This document shows positions 15,754 to 25,374 of a stretch of 64,000 nucleotides of DNA, piece after piece. The translations under genes were made by a program, and so were the position numbers. Under the pieces are notes generated by a model, which had not been told where the DNA came from, searched no databases, and saw only the letters and a list, made by a program, of their open reading frames with translations. Every line of letters begins with the position of its first letter. The first letter of the stretch is position 1. Origin of the DNA: Runella defluvii (lineage in GTDB: Bacteria > Bacteroidota > Bacteroidia > Cytophagales > Spirosomataceae); NCBI RefSeq assembly GCF_014195535.1, contig NZ_JACIBY010000005.1, positions 404,823 to 468,822 of the forward strand, written 5' to 3'.

Positions 15754-16740
15754 ATGAAGAAGTGGCTGACAATAATTGTATGGATTGGATTGGTAGGGCT
15801 GATAGGGTGCGAAAATCCATTTTTTAACGGAAGAACATCGGGAACTTCGGGCAAATGTGAAGCGGGCGCTCCCATCAGTACTTCGGAAGTCACCGACCAA
15901 GACCGTGGCTTTTTTAATCCACAAGATAGTTTGTACTACGCCACAGCCGTGTTTGGTATTTTTTACCGAGGCGGTCTGACCAATCCTTGTGAGTTGGTAC
16001 GTCGGCCTATTTCGTTTAAAACGGTTCTCTCTCGTAAATTCAAAATCGTTTGGGATGGCCCCAAAGGCACTACGACCGACCGAAAAGCCGCCCGAGCCTT
16101 GATTCGATTTACCGACAAAGCGTATCGGGACGACATTGACGTCAACTTGCCGCCTGTGGACACCCTTCGGCCTTATCCGTACGAAATTTTGATTTCTCAA
16201 GACACCACCTATACCAATATTTTCACAGGACGTGAGTACAAAGTGGCCCTTCGGAAAGGTTATTCCAACCTGCTCGACGAAGTCAAATGTGCCGAAGTGA
16301 GCCTTTCTTCGACCAAAACGTTTGATAGCAATCGGGTAATTCTTGAAAACTCTACCACGGGCAGTTGGTCGCAGCGCTATTTCTTCAAAGCCTCCGACTT
16401 TGCTCAAAATGTGCAGTACGTAGTGGTTCGGGAAAAAGAGTGTGCCACTTGCAACGTCCCTATTCCCACGCTCACTGCCGAAAAATACACCATTACGAAG
16501 GGGGAAGAAATCACCTTATCATTGTCGGGCTGCCCCGTCAACGAATATGGTCAGGGGCCATTGGAATGGTTTTACCAAACTGCCAATGGCACCAAAACGC
16601 TGATGCAACGGTACAGTTACTCACCGCGCAATCAACGCAGTTTTTCGCCGCAAGAAACCACCACGTACTTTTTACGTTGCCAAGGCGAGTGGTACTGCAA
16701 ACCTCAGAAAGAAGTAAGCGTAACGATTGAGGTAAAATAG
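15754..16740 (+). CDS. Lipoprotein with DUF4249-like/adhesin-like character, unknown function
   Basis: The ~328-residue product begins MKKWLTIIVWIGLVGLIGC, a lipoprotein signal with lipobox LIGC. A frame start at 15670 would bury this signal and is rejected. The mature protein is beta-rich and has cysteine pairs (CEAGAP, CELVRR, CATCNVP, CPVNEYG, CQGEWYC). The C-terminal part (TLTAEKYTITKGEEITLSLSGC ... SFSPQETTTYFLRCQGEW, in separate blocks) resembles the Ig-like modules of secreted Bacteroidota proteins. No family assignment is secure and the DUF4249 likeness is weak. It lies 47 bases upstream of the T9SS metallophosphoesterase and may share its transcript. Confidence 0.72.
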   Translation: MKKWLTIIVWIGLVGLIGCENPFFNGRTSGTSGKCEAGAPISTSEVTDQDRGFFNPQDSLYYATAVFGIFYRGGLTNPCELVRRPISFKTVLSRKFKIVWDGPKGTTTDRKAARALIRFTDKAYRDDIDVNLPPVDTLRPYPYEILISQDTTYTNIFTGREYKVALRKGYSNLLDEVKCAEVSLSSTKTFDSNRVILENSTTGSWSQRYFFKASDFAQNVQYVVVREKECATCNVPIPTLTAEKYTITKGEEITLSLSGCPVNEYGQGPLEWFYQTANGTKTLMQRYSYSPRNQRSFSPQETTTYFLRCQGEWYCKPQKEVSVTIEVK

Positions 16741-16787
16741 GTTCTTTTGCGCAACTTTGTGGTTCGATTTAATTAATCACAATTCGC

Positions 16788-19670
16788 ATGGCTTCATTTC
16801 TACGTAAACGCCGTTTTTTAGTCGTTGTTTGGTTTGCACTTCTTATGACCAGTTGTGCGTCCAATGCCCTTTTTGCCCAAAAAATTGTACGAGGTCCTTA
16901 CCTCCAAATGGGTTCTTCAACGGGCATCGTAGTGCGGTGGCGGACAGACGTGGCGGTGGTTAGTAAGCTCACCTACGGAAGTTCTTCTTCCCAAAAAACG
17001 CAAAGCGTTAGCCGCGACGTTCCTACGACCGAACACGAAGTAAGCATCAATGGCCTTACTCCCAACTCAGTCTATTATTACGGAATCCAAGTCAACGGCA
17101 CGACCTACGAAGGAGATTCCTATTATTTCAAAACAGCTCCGCCCACGGGAAGTAAGCAAAAGGTGAGGTTTTGGGCCTTAGGTGATGCAGGAGACGGTTC
17201 GCCCAACCAGCGGGAAGTACGCGATGCTTATTTAAAACGTATTCAAAACGACAACCGCCAAACCGACGCTGTTTTGTTTCTTGGAGACAATGCCTATGCC
17301 ATCGGTACCGACGAAGAATACCAGAACAATTTCTTCAATATTTACCAAGATTATTTCTTCAAAAACAACGTTATTTGGGCCATTCCTGGCAACCATGAAT
17401 ACTATTCGGGCGTGCAAAGCCGTCGTGAGATTGCCTATTTTCAAATCTTCTCCCAACCCCAAAACGGCGAGTCGGGCGGTGTTCCGTCGGGCTCCGAAAT
17501 GAATTATTCGTTCGATTACGGCAATGTACACGTAGTAGCCTTGGACTCTTACGGCATTGAGCAAGACAAATACCGATTGTACGATACGCTCAGCCCACAG
17601 GTAGAATGGCTCAAAAAAGACTTAGCCGCCAATCGCCTTCCGTGGACGATTGTGATGTTTCACCACCCACCTTACACCAAAAACTCGCACGACTCGGATA
17701 CCGAAACGGAATTAGTTCTTATTCGACAAAATCTAAACCCTATTTTAGAGCGATACAAAGTTGATTTGGTACTGAGCGGTCATAGCCACTTGTATGAACG
17801 TTCGCGCCCTACGCGGGGTCACACAGGACTTGCCCCGACTTTCAACGAAGCCGCTCATTTGACCAGCACTTCATCGGGCAAATACGACAATAGCCCAAAT
17901 TCGTGTGCGTACGTCAAAAACGGAGGTGATGAGGGCGTTATTTACGTAGTCGCAGGTTCTTCGGGGCGTAACAACGGACTCGATGGGCCAGCCCACCCCG
18001 CAATGCCTTTCAAAAACTTCCAAAACGGAGGTTCGGTCGTTATCGAAGTCGAAGACAACCGCCTTAACTATGAATGGCTTTGTAACGACGGTGTGGTTCG
18101 TGATCAATTTACGATTTTCAAAAACGTCAATAAAACGACGCAACTCAAAGCGCGTCACGGAGAAGTTGTGACGCTCACCCCTTCGTGGAAAGGCGCTACC
18201 AGTTGGTCTAATGGCAGCAACCAGCCCACATTGTCCTTTACCCTAACGGGCGACACCACCCTTACCGTTCGCGACGAAGCGGGTTGTTTGTTGGACCGTT
18301 TTGTAGTTTCGGTAAGCGACAAGCCCGCCCTTTCTTTCGATAAACCTCTGGCCAATGCCTGCGCAGGTGCGGCACTTTCGGTTCCTTTTTCGGTAACCAA
18401 CACCGACCGCAATCGCTGGAAATACACCTTGCAATTATCTGACAATCAAGGCAATTTTTCACAACCCGTCACCCTTTCCACCGAAAGTAACGAAGCATTT
18501 TCTGCCACCTTACCCACCACACTCCCTTCGGGCGACAACTATCGCTTGCGCATTGTGGCCAACGTCGCGGGGATTGCTCCAGTTGTATCGGCCAATTTTA
18601 GCATCCAACAAAAACCTTCGGCAACCTTGAGCGGCGCAGCAACCATTGAGGCAGGGCAAAGCACCCCACTTACGCTCCAATTTTCGGGCTCAGGACCATG
18701 GACGTACCAGCTTTCGGGCGGCCCCGCTGCGACCACTTCCACCAACCCATTGACCATCTCCATTTCGCCGCTTACAACCACCACTTATACCGTCACCTCC
18801 GTAAGCAATGCTTGCGGGACAGGCACCACCAACGGAAGTGCACGAGTGGAGGTAACGCCCAAAATCACGGCTCAAATGCCTGCGGGAGTTATACTTTGCG
18901 ATGAATCGGTGTTTGATTTGCCTTTCACCGTCACGGGAGGATTTGATACAGGCATTGGGTTTGAAGCTCAATTATCGGACAAAGAAGGAAACTTTACCAC
19001 ATCTCGCACTGTCGGAAGTGGCAGCCAAAGTCCCCTTAAAGTTACGATTCCTGCCAATGTAGAAATTGGTGGAAATTACCGTTTACGCATCAAACCGACC
19101 CAAAATGCCAACGCGAACCTCACACCAAGCGACGTTTTCTCGCTCAAACAACGCGCCAAAGCAACCCTTAGTGGCGACACGACAATTGCGTTTGGAGGGG
19201 AAGCTAAGCTAAAATTAAGTGCTCAAGGCACGTTTCCCGTGACGTACGTTCTTTCCGACAATAACACGGCCACTATCTCCAGCAACGCTCAAACCATCAG
19301 CGTAAAACCAGCCTTAGAAACCACCTATACACTAAAATCAGTGACAAACGTATGTGGAAACGGAAGCGTTGGTGGCAATGCGCGCGTGAATGTTCTTCTC
19401 ACGGCCATTGCGCCTGTTTCTGACGAAGACTTGCGGGTATTGCCCAACCCAACCCACAACAAAGTCAAAGTAGAAGCTAAGGTCTTTGGACAAAAATCAG
19501 GCGATTGGGAATTATTGGATGCGCAAGGAAAAACCCTCAACAAAGGACACTTCCGAAAAGGAACATTGCACGGGCTTGACATATCACTCGAAGACACCGT
19601 CCCTGGCGCCTATCTGTTACGTTTTGTAGTAGAGGGGCAAACGATTGTTCGCAAAGTTGTGAAACTGTAA
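16788..19670 (+). CDS. T9SS-exported purple-acid-phosphatase-like metallophosphoesterase
   Basis: The 960-residue protein starts with a signal peptide ending LFAQ. A fibronectin-type domain follows (~residues 35-110, purple acid phosphatase N-terminal type), then a calcineurin-like catalytic domain. Metal-binding motifs are GDAGD (132-136), GDN (166-168), GNHEY (201-205), HHPP (292-295) and GHSH (331-334), a complete set. The C-terminal half has two Ig-like bimodules of the same kind as in the protein at 22743. It ends in a T9SS type-A sorting domain (VLPNPTHNKVKVEA ... GAYLLRFVVEGQTIVRKVVKL). It should be an extracellular or surface phosphatase, matching the phosphate-related genes elsewhere in the window. 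Confidence 0.93.
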   Translation: MASFLRKRRFLVVVWFALLMTSCASNALFAQKIVRGPYLQMGSSTGIVVRWRTDVAVVSKLTYGSSSSQKTQSVSRDVPTTEHEVSINGLTPNSVYYYGIQVNGTTYEGDSYYFKTAPPTGSKQKVRFWALGDAGDGSPNQREVRDAYLKRIQNDNRQTDAVLFLGDNAYAIGTDEEYQNNFFNIYQDYFFKNNVIWAIPGNHEYYSGVQSRREIAYFQIFSQPQNGESGGVPSGSEMNYSFDYGNVHVVALDSYGIEQDKYRLYDTLSPQVEWLKKDLAANRLPWTIVMFHHPPYTKNSHDSDTETELVLIRQNLNPILERYKVDLVLSGHSHLYERSRPTRGHTGLAPTFNEAAHLTSTSSGKYDNSPNSCAYVKNGGDEGVIYVVAGSSGRNNGLDGPAHPAMPFKNFQNGGSVVIEVEDNRLNYEWLCNDGVVRDQFTIFKNVNKTTQLKARHGEVVTLTPSWKGATSWSNGSNQPTLSFTLTGDTTLTVRDEAGCLLDRFVVSVSDKPALSFDKPLANACAGAALSVPFSVTNTDRNRWKYTLQLSDNQGNFSQPVTLSTESNEAFSATLPTTLPSGDNYRLRIVANVAGIAPVVSANFSIQQKPSATLSGAATIEAGQSTPLTLQFSGSGPWTYQLSGGPAATTSTNPLTISISPLTTTTYTVTSVSNACGTGTTNGSARVEVTPKITAQMPAGVILCDESVFDLPFTVTGGFDTGIGFEAQLSDKEGNFTTSRTVGSGSQSPLKVTIPANVEIGGNYRLRIKPTQNANANLTPSDVFSLKQRAKATLSGDTTIAFGGEAKLKLSAQGTFPVTYVLSDNNTATISSNAQTISVKPALETTYTLKSVTNVCGNGSVGGNARVNVLLTAIAPVSDEDLRVLPNPTHNKVKVEAKVFGQKSGDWELLDAQGKTLNKGHFRKGTLHGLDISLEDTVPGAYLLRFVVEGQTIVRKVVKL

Positions 19671-19689
19671 ACAACCCTTTTTGCTTACT

Positions 19690-20502
19690 ATGGAACACAA
19701 GAGAGAAGGTAATATTTATGACCGAATCGTAAAAGAAAATATTGAAAGTATCATTCCTGCATTGATGAATAGCGTTTTGGGCTTCAAAGTTCTAGAATCG
19801 ACCGTAATCAAAGAAAAGCTGCAACAAACCAAGGAAAAAGAAGCAGACGTTTTGAGAATAATTACAGACCCAAGCGGCAGAAAGTTTATTTTACACCTTG
19901 AATTCCAAGTAGATGACTATAAAAAAATGGTATATCGCATGGCAGATTACTGGGTTTTATTAAAATCGAAATACAAGTTTCCTATTAGGCAATTTGTTAT
20001 TTACATTGGCAACAAAGAACCAACAATGAGAACTGTACTTTCAGAGGATGGTAATTATTTTCAGTTTCAGCTCATCAATATCACCCAATTCGATTATTTA
20101 CGATTTCTCAATTCAACAAACCCTGAAGAAATTATTTTAGCTGTTTTGGGGGATTTTGGCAACGAACAACCTACAAATGTGCTCTCAAAAATCATCCAAA
20201 GGCTCGAAGAAACTAAAACTGATGCAAATACGTTAAAAAAACACTATAGGCAGTTGAGAATTCTTGCAAAACTTCGTAACTTGAATTTAAAGTTTGATGA
20301 TATGATAAAGAACATGGCAAAATATTTTGATGTCGAAAATGACCCTTTCTTCATCAAAGGACAGGAAAAAGAATTATCAAAATTTGTCGCTTTTCTGCTT
20401 AGAGAAGGAAACAGGACTTTTGAACAAATTGCCGATATAGCAGATACTACTGTGGACTTTGTCAAAGCTGTCCAACAAAAACTCCAGGCAAAAAACACCT
20501 AA
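19690..20502 (+). CDS. Rpn-family / PD-(D/E)XK nuclease-like protein
   Basis: The ~270-residue protein has the early conserved block NIYDRIVKENIESIIPALM. It also has the PD-(D/E)XK-type pattern EADVLRIITDPSGRKFILHLEFQ (split: Asp in EADVL, Glu-x-Gln in HLEFQ). This is the architecture of recombination-promoting nuclease/putative transposase proteins (Rpn/DUF4351-like). The C-terminal region carries an EGNRTFEQIADIADTTVDFV helix-turn-helix-like segment seen in this group. The TTG at 19681 is rejected in favour of the ATG at 19690. The gene is AT-rich compared with both neighbours and sits 19 bases after the phosphatase stop, which fits a mobile, repeatedly acquired gene family. Confidence 0.78.
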   Translation: MEHKREGNIYDRIVKENIESIIPALMNSVLGFKVLESTVIKEKLQQTKEKEADVLRIITDPSGRKFILHLEFQVDDYKKMVYRMADYWVLLKSKYKFPIRQFVIYIGNKEPTMRTVLSEDGNYFQFQLINITQFDYLRFLNSTNPEEIILAVLGDFGNEQPTNVLSKIIQRLEETKTDANTLKKHYRQLRILAKLRNLNLKFDDMIKNMAKYFDVENDPFFIKGQEKELSKFVAFLLREGNRTFEQIADIADTTVDFVKAVQQKLQAKNT

Positions 20503-20505
20503 CAA

Positions 20506-20961
20506 TCAGCACTTTAACTTTGTCTTATGGCGACGTAGTTTGCTAACGCCTAAATAATGAAGAAAAGTCTCGATGACTTCTAAGTCGGCTTCGGCCCAAT
20601 CTAGTTTGTGAACCTCTTCCAGCCGAACCCATTTGTATTGTTGGTGTTCAGTCAAAACGATGGGCGAGGTAAGCATCCGACACACGTAAGGTACAAGGCA
20701 GATAATGCGGTTAGGGTCTTCTTTGTAGGCAGGTTCAAGGCGTACTCCTATTTCAATTTCTACACTCAGTTCTTCCATAATTTCGCGGTGAAGTGCCTCA
20801 ATTTCCGTTTCGCCTTCATCCACTTTTCCGCCAGGAAACTCCCATTTTAAAGCCAGTGACATCCCTTCCTTGCGCTGGGCCGAAAAAACATGCCCATCTT
20901 TTTCAAAGATAGCGCAGGGTACTACCACAATTTTTTTTGAACTTTCGGGTGGGATTGCCAT
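20506..20961 (-). CDS. Nudix hydrolase, MutT-like
   Basis: The 151-residue protein contains a Nudix box at residues 45-67 (GGKVDEGETEIEAL then HREIMEELSVEI): G45, E51, R59, E60, E63 and E64 are all in place, so it should bind Mg and hydrolyse a nucleoside diphosphate derivative. The phrase KWEFPGGKVDEGE and the size match (deoxy)nucleoside triphosphate pyrophosphohydrolases of the MutT type that clean oxidised dNTPs. The substrate is inferred from family. It ends 3 bases from the convergent Rpn-like gene. A TAACTTTG -7 element lies at 20981-20988 on the minus strand, 20 bases before its ATG. Confidence 0.9.
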   Translation of the reverse strand: MAIPPESSKKIVVVPCAIFEKDGHVFSAQRKEGMSLALKWEFPGGKVDEGETEIEALHREIMEELSVEIEIGVRLEPAYKEDPNRIICLVPYVCRMLTSPIVLTEHQQYKWVRLEEVHKLDWAEADLEVIETFLHYLGVSKLRRHKTKLKC

Positions 20962-20980
20962 ACAAAGCCGCTTTTTTATA

Positions 20981-20988
20981 CAAAGTTA
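20981..20988 (-). promoter_or_regulatory. Probable -7 element for the Nudix gene
   Basis: On the minus strand it reads TAACTTTG, matching TAnnTTTG, 20 bases before the ATG at 20961. No -33 box is clear. Confidence 0.4.
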
Positions 20989-21161
20989 GTACGGAAAATC
21001 ATTTCTAACCGCTTTTTTTATCGAACGGTCGAAGGATTAACAAATATTTTATAGTTTGCATCCCTGAATCTTCCTTATTTTTAGCACAAAGTCCAAGTTT
21101 TTGTAGTCATAATACGATTTTGTATCTCCGAACCTTAAACAGTATAATCTTATTCAAACCC

Positions 21162-22670
21162 ATGTTTACTGAAAAAGACCTCGCCCAAATCGAAAAACAG
21201 GGCATTTCGCTTGAAACCATCCAACAACAGATTTCTCATTTTGAAACGGGTTTCCCTTTTTTAAAAGTTCTCAAAGCCGCTACCGTAGGTGATGGCATTG
21301 TGCGCGTGAGCGAAGAAGAAAGTGCTGCTCTTGTCGATGAGTTTGATGCACAAGCCAAAAACGTTTCGTTGTTGAAGTTTGTCCCAGCTTCGGGCGCTGC
21401 CACGCGGATGTTCAAGTCGCTTTTTGCTTTCAAAGACGACGGAAAAAGCGACAAGTCTATCCCTGAATTTAGCGAGCGGATTCGCGATTTTGCTTTCTTT
21501 GAAGACCTAAAAGCCGCCATGGCCAACGACGGTGTTGACATTGAAACGGCCATTGGCGACGGCAATTACCAACAAATTGCCGACTATATTTTGAGTGGCA
21601 AAGGGCTAGATTATGGCAACCTTCCCAAAGGTTTGTTAAAATTCCACAACTACGAAGAAGGGGCGCGTACGCCCGTAGAAGAGCATTTGGTAGAAGGCGC
21701 CAACTACGCCAATGCCAACGGGGTTGTTCGCCTACACTTTACTGTCTCACCAGAGCACCGCAGCCGTTTCGAAGCCCTGATTGAAGCCATGAAACCTGCT
21801 TTTGAAGAAAAATACAGCGTCACTTATGAAGTGAGTTTTTCGGAGCAAAAACCCTCTACCGATACCATTTCGGTGAACATGGACAACACACCTTTCCGCA
21901 ACGCCGACGGTAGCCTGTTGTTCCGTCCTGCGGGGCACGGGGCGCTTTTGGCCAACCTCGACGACCAAGACGGGGATGTGGTATTCATCAAAAACATCGA
22001 CAACGTAGTACCCGATAGCCTCAAAGACACCACTTTTACGTACAAAAAAGTCCTTGGGGCGTTGTTGTTGAAATACCGCCAGCAAATTTTTGATTTCTTA
22101 GCCCGCATCGAAGCAGGCGAAAACAGCGATAGCCTAATCAGCGAACTGTCAGAGTTTTACGAAACGACGATGTTTACGCAGCCTACCAAGGATTTCTGGA
22201 CGCTTTCAAATACCGAGAAACTCGCTTATTTTGCCATGAAACTCGACCGCCCTGTGCGTTTGTGCGGAATGGTGAAAAACGTCGGCGAGCCTGGTGGCGG
22301 GCCTTTCTGGGCGGCGAATCCCGACGGCACGACCTCGCTCCAAGTCGTAGAGTCGGCGCAAATTGACATGGACGATGCTGCCCAAAAAGCACTTTTCGAT
22401 ACCGCAACGCACTTCAACCCCGTTGATTTGGTGTGCTCTCTCCGTGGTTATAAAGGCAAGAAATTTGAGTTGATGAGTTATCGCGACTCCAATACGGGCT
22501 TTATTACCCAAAAATCAAAAGACGGGAAAGACTTGAAAGCCCAAGAACTCCCAGGACTTTGGAACGGCTCAATGTCTGACTGGAATACGGTGTTTGTGGA
22601 GGTTCCGTTGATTACCTTCAACCCCGTCAAAACTGTCAACGATTTGCTCCGTAAAGAGCACCAAGCGTAA
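21162..22670 (+). CDS. DUF4301 family protein
   Basis: The ~502-residue soluble protein begins MFTEKDLAQIEKQGISLETI, the typical opening of DUF4301, a family almost confined to Bacteroidota. The block LLKFVPASGAATRMFKSLF near residue 70 resembles a nucleotide- or sugar-phosphate-binding loop, and RPAGHGALLANLDDQDGDVVFIKNIDN resembles nucleotidyltransferase-like proteins. No biochemical role is established to my knowledge. The frame opens at 21120, but the ATG at 21162 is the family start. It stands alone between a divergent Nudix gene and a convergent T9SS gene. Confidence 0.85.
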   Translation: MFTEKDLAQIEKQGISLETIQQQISHFETGFPFLKVLKAATVGDGIVRVSEEESAALVDEFDAQAKNVSLLKFVPASGAATRMFKSLFAFKDDGKSDKSIPEFSERIRDFAFFEDLKAAMANDGVDIETAIGDGNYQQIADYILSGKGLDYGNLPKGLLKFHNYEEGARTPVEEHLVEGANYANANGVVRLHFTVSPEHRSRFEALIEAMKPAFEEKYSVTYEVSFSEQKPSTDTISVNMDNTPFRNADGSLLFRPAGHGALLANLDDQDGDVVFIKNIDNVVPDSLKDTTFTYKKVLGALLLKYRQQIFDFLARIEAGENSDSLISELSEFYETTMFTQPTKDFWTLSNTEKLAYFAMKLDRPVRLCGMVKNVGEPGGGPFWAANPDGTTSLQVVESAQIDMDDAAQKALFDTATHFNPVDLVCSLRGYKGKKFELMSYRDSNTGFITQKSKDGKDLKAQELPGLWNGSMSDWNTVFVEVPLITFNPVKTVNDLLRKEHQA

Positions 22671-22742
22671 GGTTTATCAACAAAAAACACCTTTTTTAGC
22701 CCTTTCTGAACGGTTTTCCGCATCAGAGGGGGTTAATTTTTT

Positions 22743-25232
22743 CTATTGCTTCAACAGCTTACGTTCAAGCCATTTATCACTTACTTTTATTCGAAGAAAA
22801 TACAATCCATTTGGCAAAGCTTGGGTATTGATTTCGTCTCGGTATTCGCCCGCTGTCCACTGGCGTTTTTGGTACACGCGCCCTTGTACGTCTATTATCT
22901 GCCATTCGGTCGCCGTAGGAATGTCGATGGTTAGGTGCAGTCGGTCGGACAATGGATTAGGCCCCACGATGATTTTTTCTTGTTCTTCCTCCACTCCTGT
23001 AATCACCACATTGGCCGTTACACTACCCGATACCGTCCCCGTCCCACACGAGTTACTCACCGAGCTGAGGGTATAGGTCGTTGGTAAAGTGGGTTTAACA
23101 GTGATCAAAACGGGGGTTTCGTTTGTTGTCCCCATCGTATTATCCGACATTGTGTAGGTCCAAGGTGCATCGCCAGTAAACTGAATCACTAACAATAGTT
23201 CATCCCCAGGCTTGAGCGGCGTCGCCACGCCTCCACTCAGTGCGGCCGTAGGGCGGCGTCCTAGCAGAAAGGGCGAAGTCGGCTGCGACGTAACCGTTGT
23301 GCTTCCTACCACTACGACCCGAATTCGGTAACCGTTGGCGTTCGGAATCGCGGGGATATTGGCTAAAATAGGGCTACGGCTTCCCGTCCCGATAATAACA
23401 GCATTGGTAAAATTTCCTAAACTGTCCGACAACTGCGCCTGAAATACGGTATTGGCAGGGAGGGTTCCGCCGCCAAGCGAAAATTTGACTTCAAATTCTT
23501 TACCACTACAAATACCTGAGGTGATGTTTTCGGTAATTACGCGCGGAATAACCGTCACCGAGGCAATTCCCGAAACAGTACCTTCACCGCACGAATTTCG
23601 CACCGAAGTTAGTTGATATACCGTCGTTTGGGTGGGTTTTACAGTTACTTGCGCAGGAGTTACTTCCGAAGTTGTGGTGGTGCCGTCTGACAATGCAAGC
23701 GACCAAGGACCATCGCCCGTTAATGTCACAGGCAAGGTTGTTGATTCACCAAAATTGACCGAAGCAGCGCCCGACAATACCGCCGTTGGTCTAACTTTTA
23801 TTATAAACGAAGCGCTATTGACCGATGTTGAGGTCACACTGGCTACTACCCGTAAACGATACGCCGCCCCCGCCGCAACGTTGGCAGGAATCGTCGTTGA
23901 AATTGGGCTGCTCGTTCCCGTTGCAAGCGCACGAGGCGCTGTAAACGAACCCGTTGCATCTGAGAGCTGAACGGTATAAGTAACCGCGCCTTCAAAAGTT
24001 CCCGTTACCACAAAAGGTAAACTTATGACACTTCCGACGCAAACCGAACCCAAGGCCACGTCGGCTGCACTCACCCGTGGATTGACTTTTACCTGAACAG
24101 TGCTTGTCGGCGTGGGGGCTGTTCCGCACGCATTACGAACTGATTTAACAGAATAGGTCGTCGTCGTCGTAGGACTGACCGTCACTAAAGCAGGAGTAGT
24201 ATTCACTGTAGCCGTCTGGTCATTGGATAGAACGTACGTCCACGGGCCTTCTCCAGTAAAGTCTAACGTGAGTTTTGCGCTTTCTCCTACCCCAATCGTT
24301 GTACTGCCACTCAAGGTAGCGGTAGGCAAAGCTTGTATCGCAAACACACCGCTACCCACCGAAGTGGCCGAGGCACTAGCGATAACGCGTACTTTGTAGT
24401 TTTTGCCTGCTAACAACGAAGCTGGAAAAGTAACTTGCAATGGGCTGGCTGTGCCTGTCCCAATCGCAACGGGACTGGTGAAACTCCCCGTCGAGTCTGA
24501 TACCTGTGCCGTGTAGGTTACAGCAGCCGTTGATTCAAACGTGCCCGTGGTGACAAAAGCCACCGTGCCCGTCGAACCTGCGCAAACGGAAGTAGATGCA
24601 AACGTAGGGGTAATAATGGGTAAAACGCGTACCCGCGCACTGCCAGCAACTGTACCCGCACCACACACATTGCTAACCGACTGAAGGGCATAAGTAGTAC
24701 TCACAGTAGGTTGCACAATCCCTTTAAGCGGACTTGTGAGCGTAGTGCCTGTGTTGGTATTGGTAAATGTATAAGTCCAAGGGCCATTTCCTGTAAAAAC
24801 AACCGTCAAGGTCGCCGTGCCACCCAACGTAATCGTGGTATCGCCCGAAAGCGTGGCTGTGGGGCGTCTGAGCATGGTAAAAATAGAAGTTGGCACCGAC
24901 GTGATACCCGTCGTATCCGAAACAACGCGCAAACGATACTCCCCATTAGGAGCTGTTGCGGGCAAGGTAACCACAATCGGGCTGGTTGCTCCCGATGCCA
25001 ACGCCGTAGGACTCGTAAACGTCCCTCCCGTTCCTGACAATTGCACCGTGTAAGTACGTTTAGCAGGCGTAGGGACATTGGATGGTGTAAACGCCACCGA
25101 CAAAGTTGCCCCAGCACAGGCTGCTGCCCCGCTGACGTCCGTTGTGGTAATCGTCGGGGTTTGTGCCCACGTGTTCATCCAAGCGATTACGCCTAAAAAT
25201 AATAAAACCCCAGTCCGTTTAAACAATCTCAT
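22743..25232 (-). CDS. T9SS-exported protein made of Ig-like bimodules
   Basis: The ~829-residue protein has a signal peptide (MRLFKRTGVLLFLGVIAWMN, cleaved after TWAQ). It then has four tandem bimodules of about 185 residues. Each has a first part ending in YRLRVV-type strands and a second part beginning RPTATLSG and containing GPWTY, TTYxLxSVxNxCG and SARVxV. It ends in a T9SS type-A domain (VGPNPLSDRLHLTIDI ... LPNGLYFLRIKVSDKWLERKLLKQ). No catalytic domain is seen; an adhesive or matrix role is likely but inferred. The open frame runs to 25517 without a plausible start, so the ATG at 25232 is used. The metallophosphoesterase at 16788 has two copies of the same bimodule. Confidence 0.88.
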   Translation of the reverse strand: MRLFKRTGVLLFLGVIAWMNTWAQTPTITTTDVSGAAACAGATLSVAFTPSNVPTPAKRTYTVQLSGTGGTFTSPTALASGATSPIVVTLPATAPNGEYRLRVVSDTTGITSVPTSIFTMLRRPTATLSGDTTITLGGTATLTVVFTGNGPWTYTFTNTNTGTTLTSPLKGIVQPTVSTTYALQSVSNVCGAGTVAGSARVRVLPIITPTFASTSVCAGSTGTVAFVTTGTFESTAAVTYTAQVSDSTGSFTSPVAIGTGTASPLQVTFPASLLAGKNYKVRVIASASATSVGSGVFAIQALPTATLSGSTTIGVGESAKLTLDFTGEGPWTYVLSNDQTATVNTTPALVTVSPTTTTTYSVKSVRNACGTAPTPTSTVQVKVNPRVSAADVALGSVCVGSVISLPFVVTGTFEGAVTYTVQLSDATGSFTAPRALATGTSSPISTTIPANVAAGAAYRLRVVASVTSTSVNSASFIIKVRPTAVLSGAASVNFGESTTLPVTLTGDGPWSLALSDGTTTTSEVTPAQVTVKPTQTTVYQLTSVRNSCGEGTVSGIASVTVIPRVITENITSGICSGKEFEVKFSLGGGTLPANTVFQAQLSDSLGNFTNAVIIGTGSRSPILANIPAIPNANGYRIRVVVVGSTTVTSQPTSPFLLGRRPTAALSGGVATPLKPGDELLLVIQFTGDAPWTYTMSDNTMGTTNETPVLITVKPTLPTTYTLSSVSNSCGTGTVSGSVTANVVITGVEEEQEKIIVGPNPLSDRLHLTIDIPTATEWQIIDVQGRVYQKRQWTAGEYRDEINTQALPNGLYFLRIKVSDKWLERKLLKQ

Positions 25233-25374
25233 AAAACGCAAGTCCGTTACATTGTTATACGCTAAAATTGTGCCATTGCAATACAACAATCCCTTCTCTT
25301 TGTAGTTTTCTATCAAGCAAATATACAAGACCCTAAACGAGAAATTTGTATTTTCGCCCCAATTCTGAAAAATC

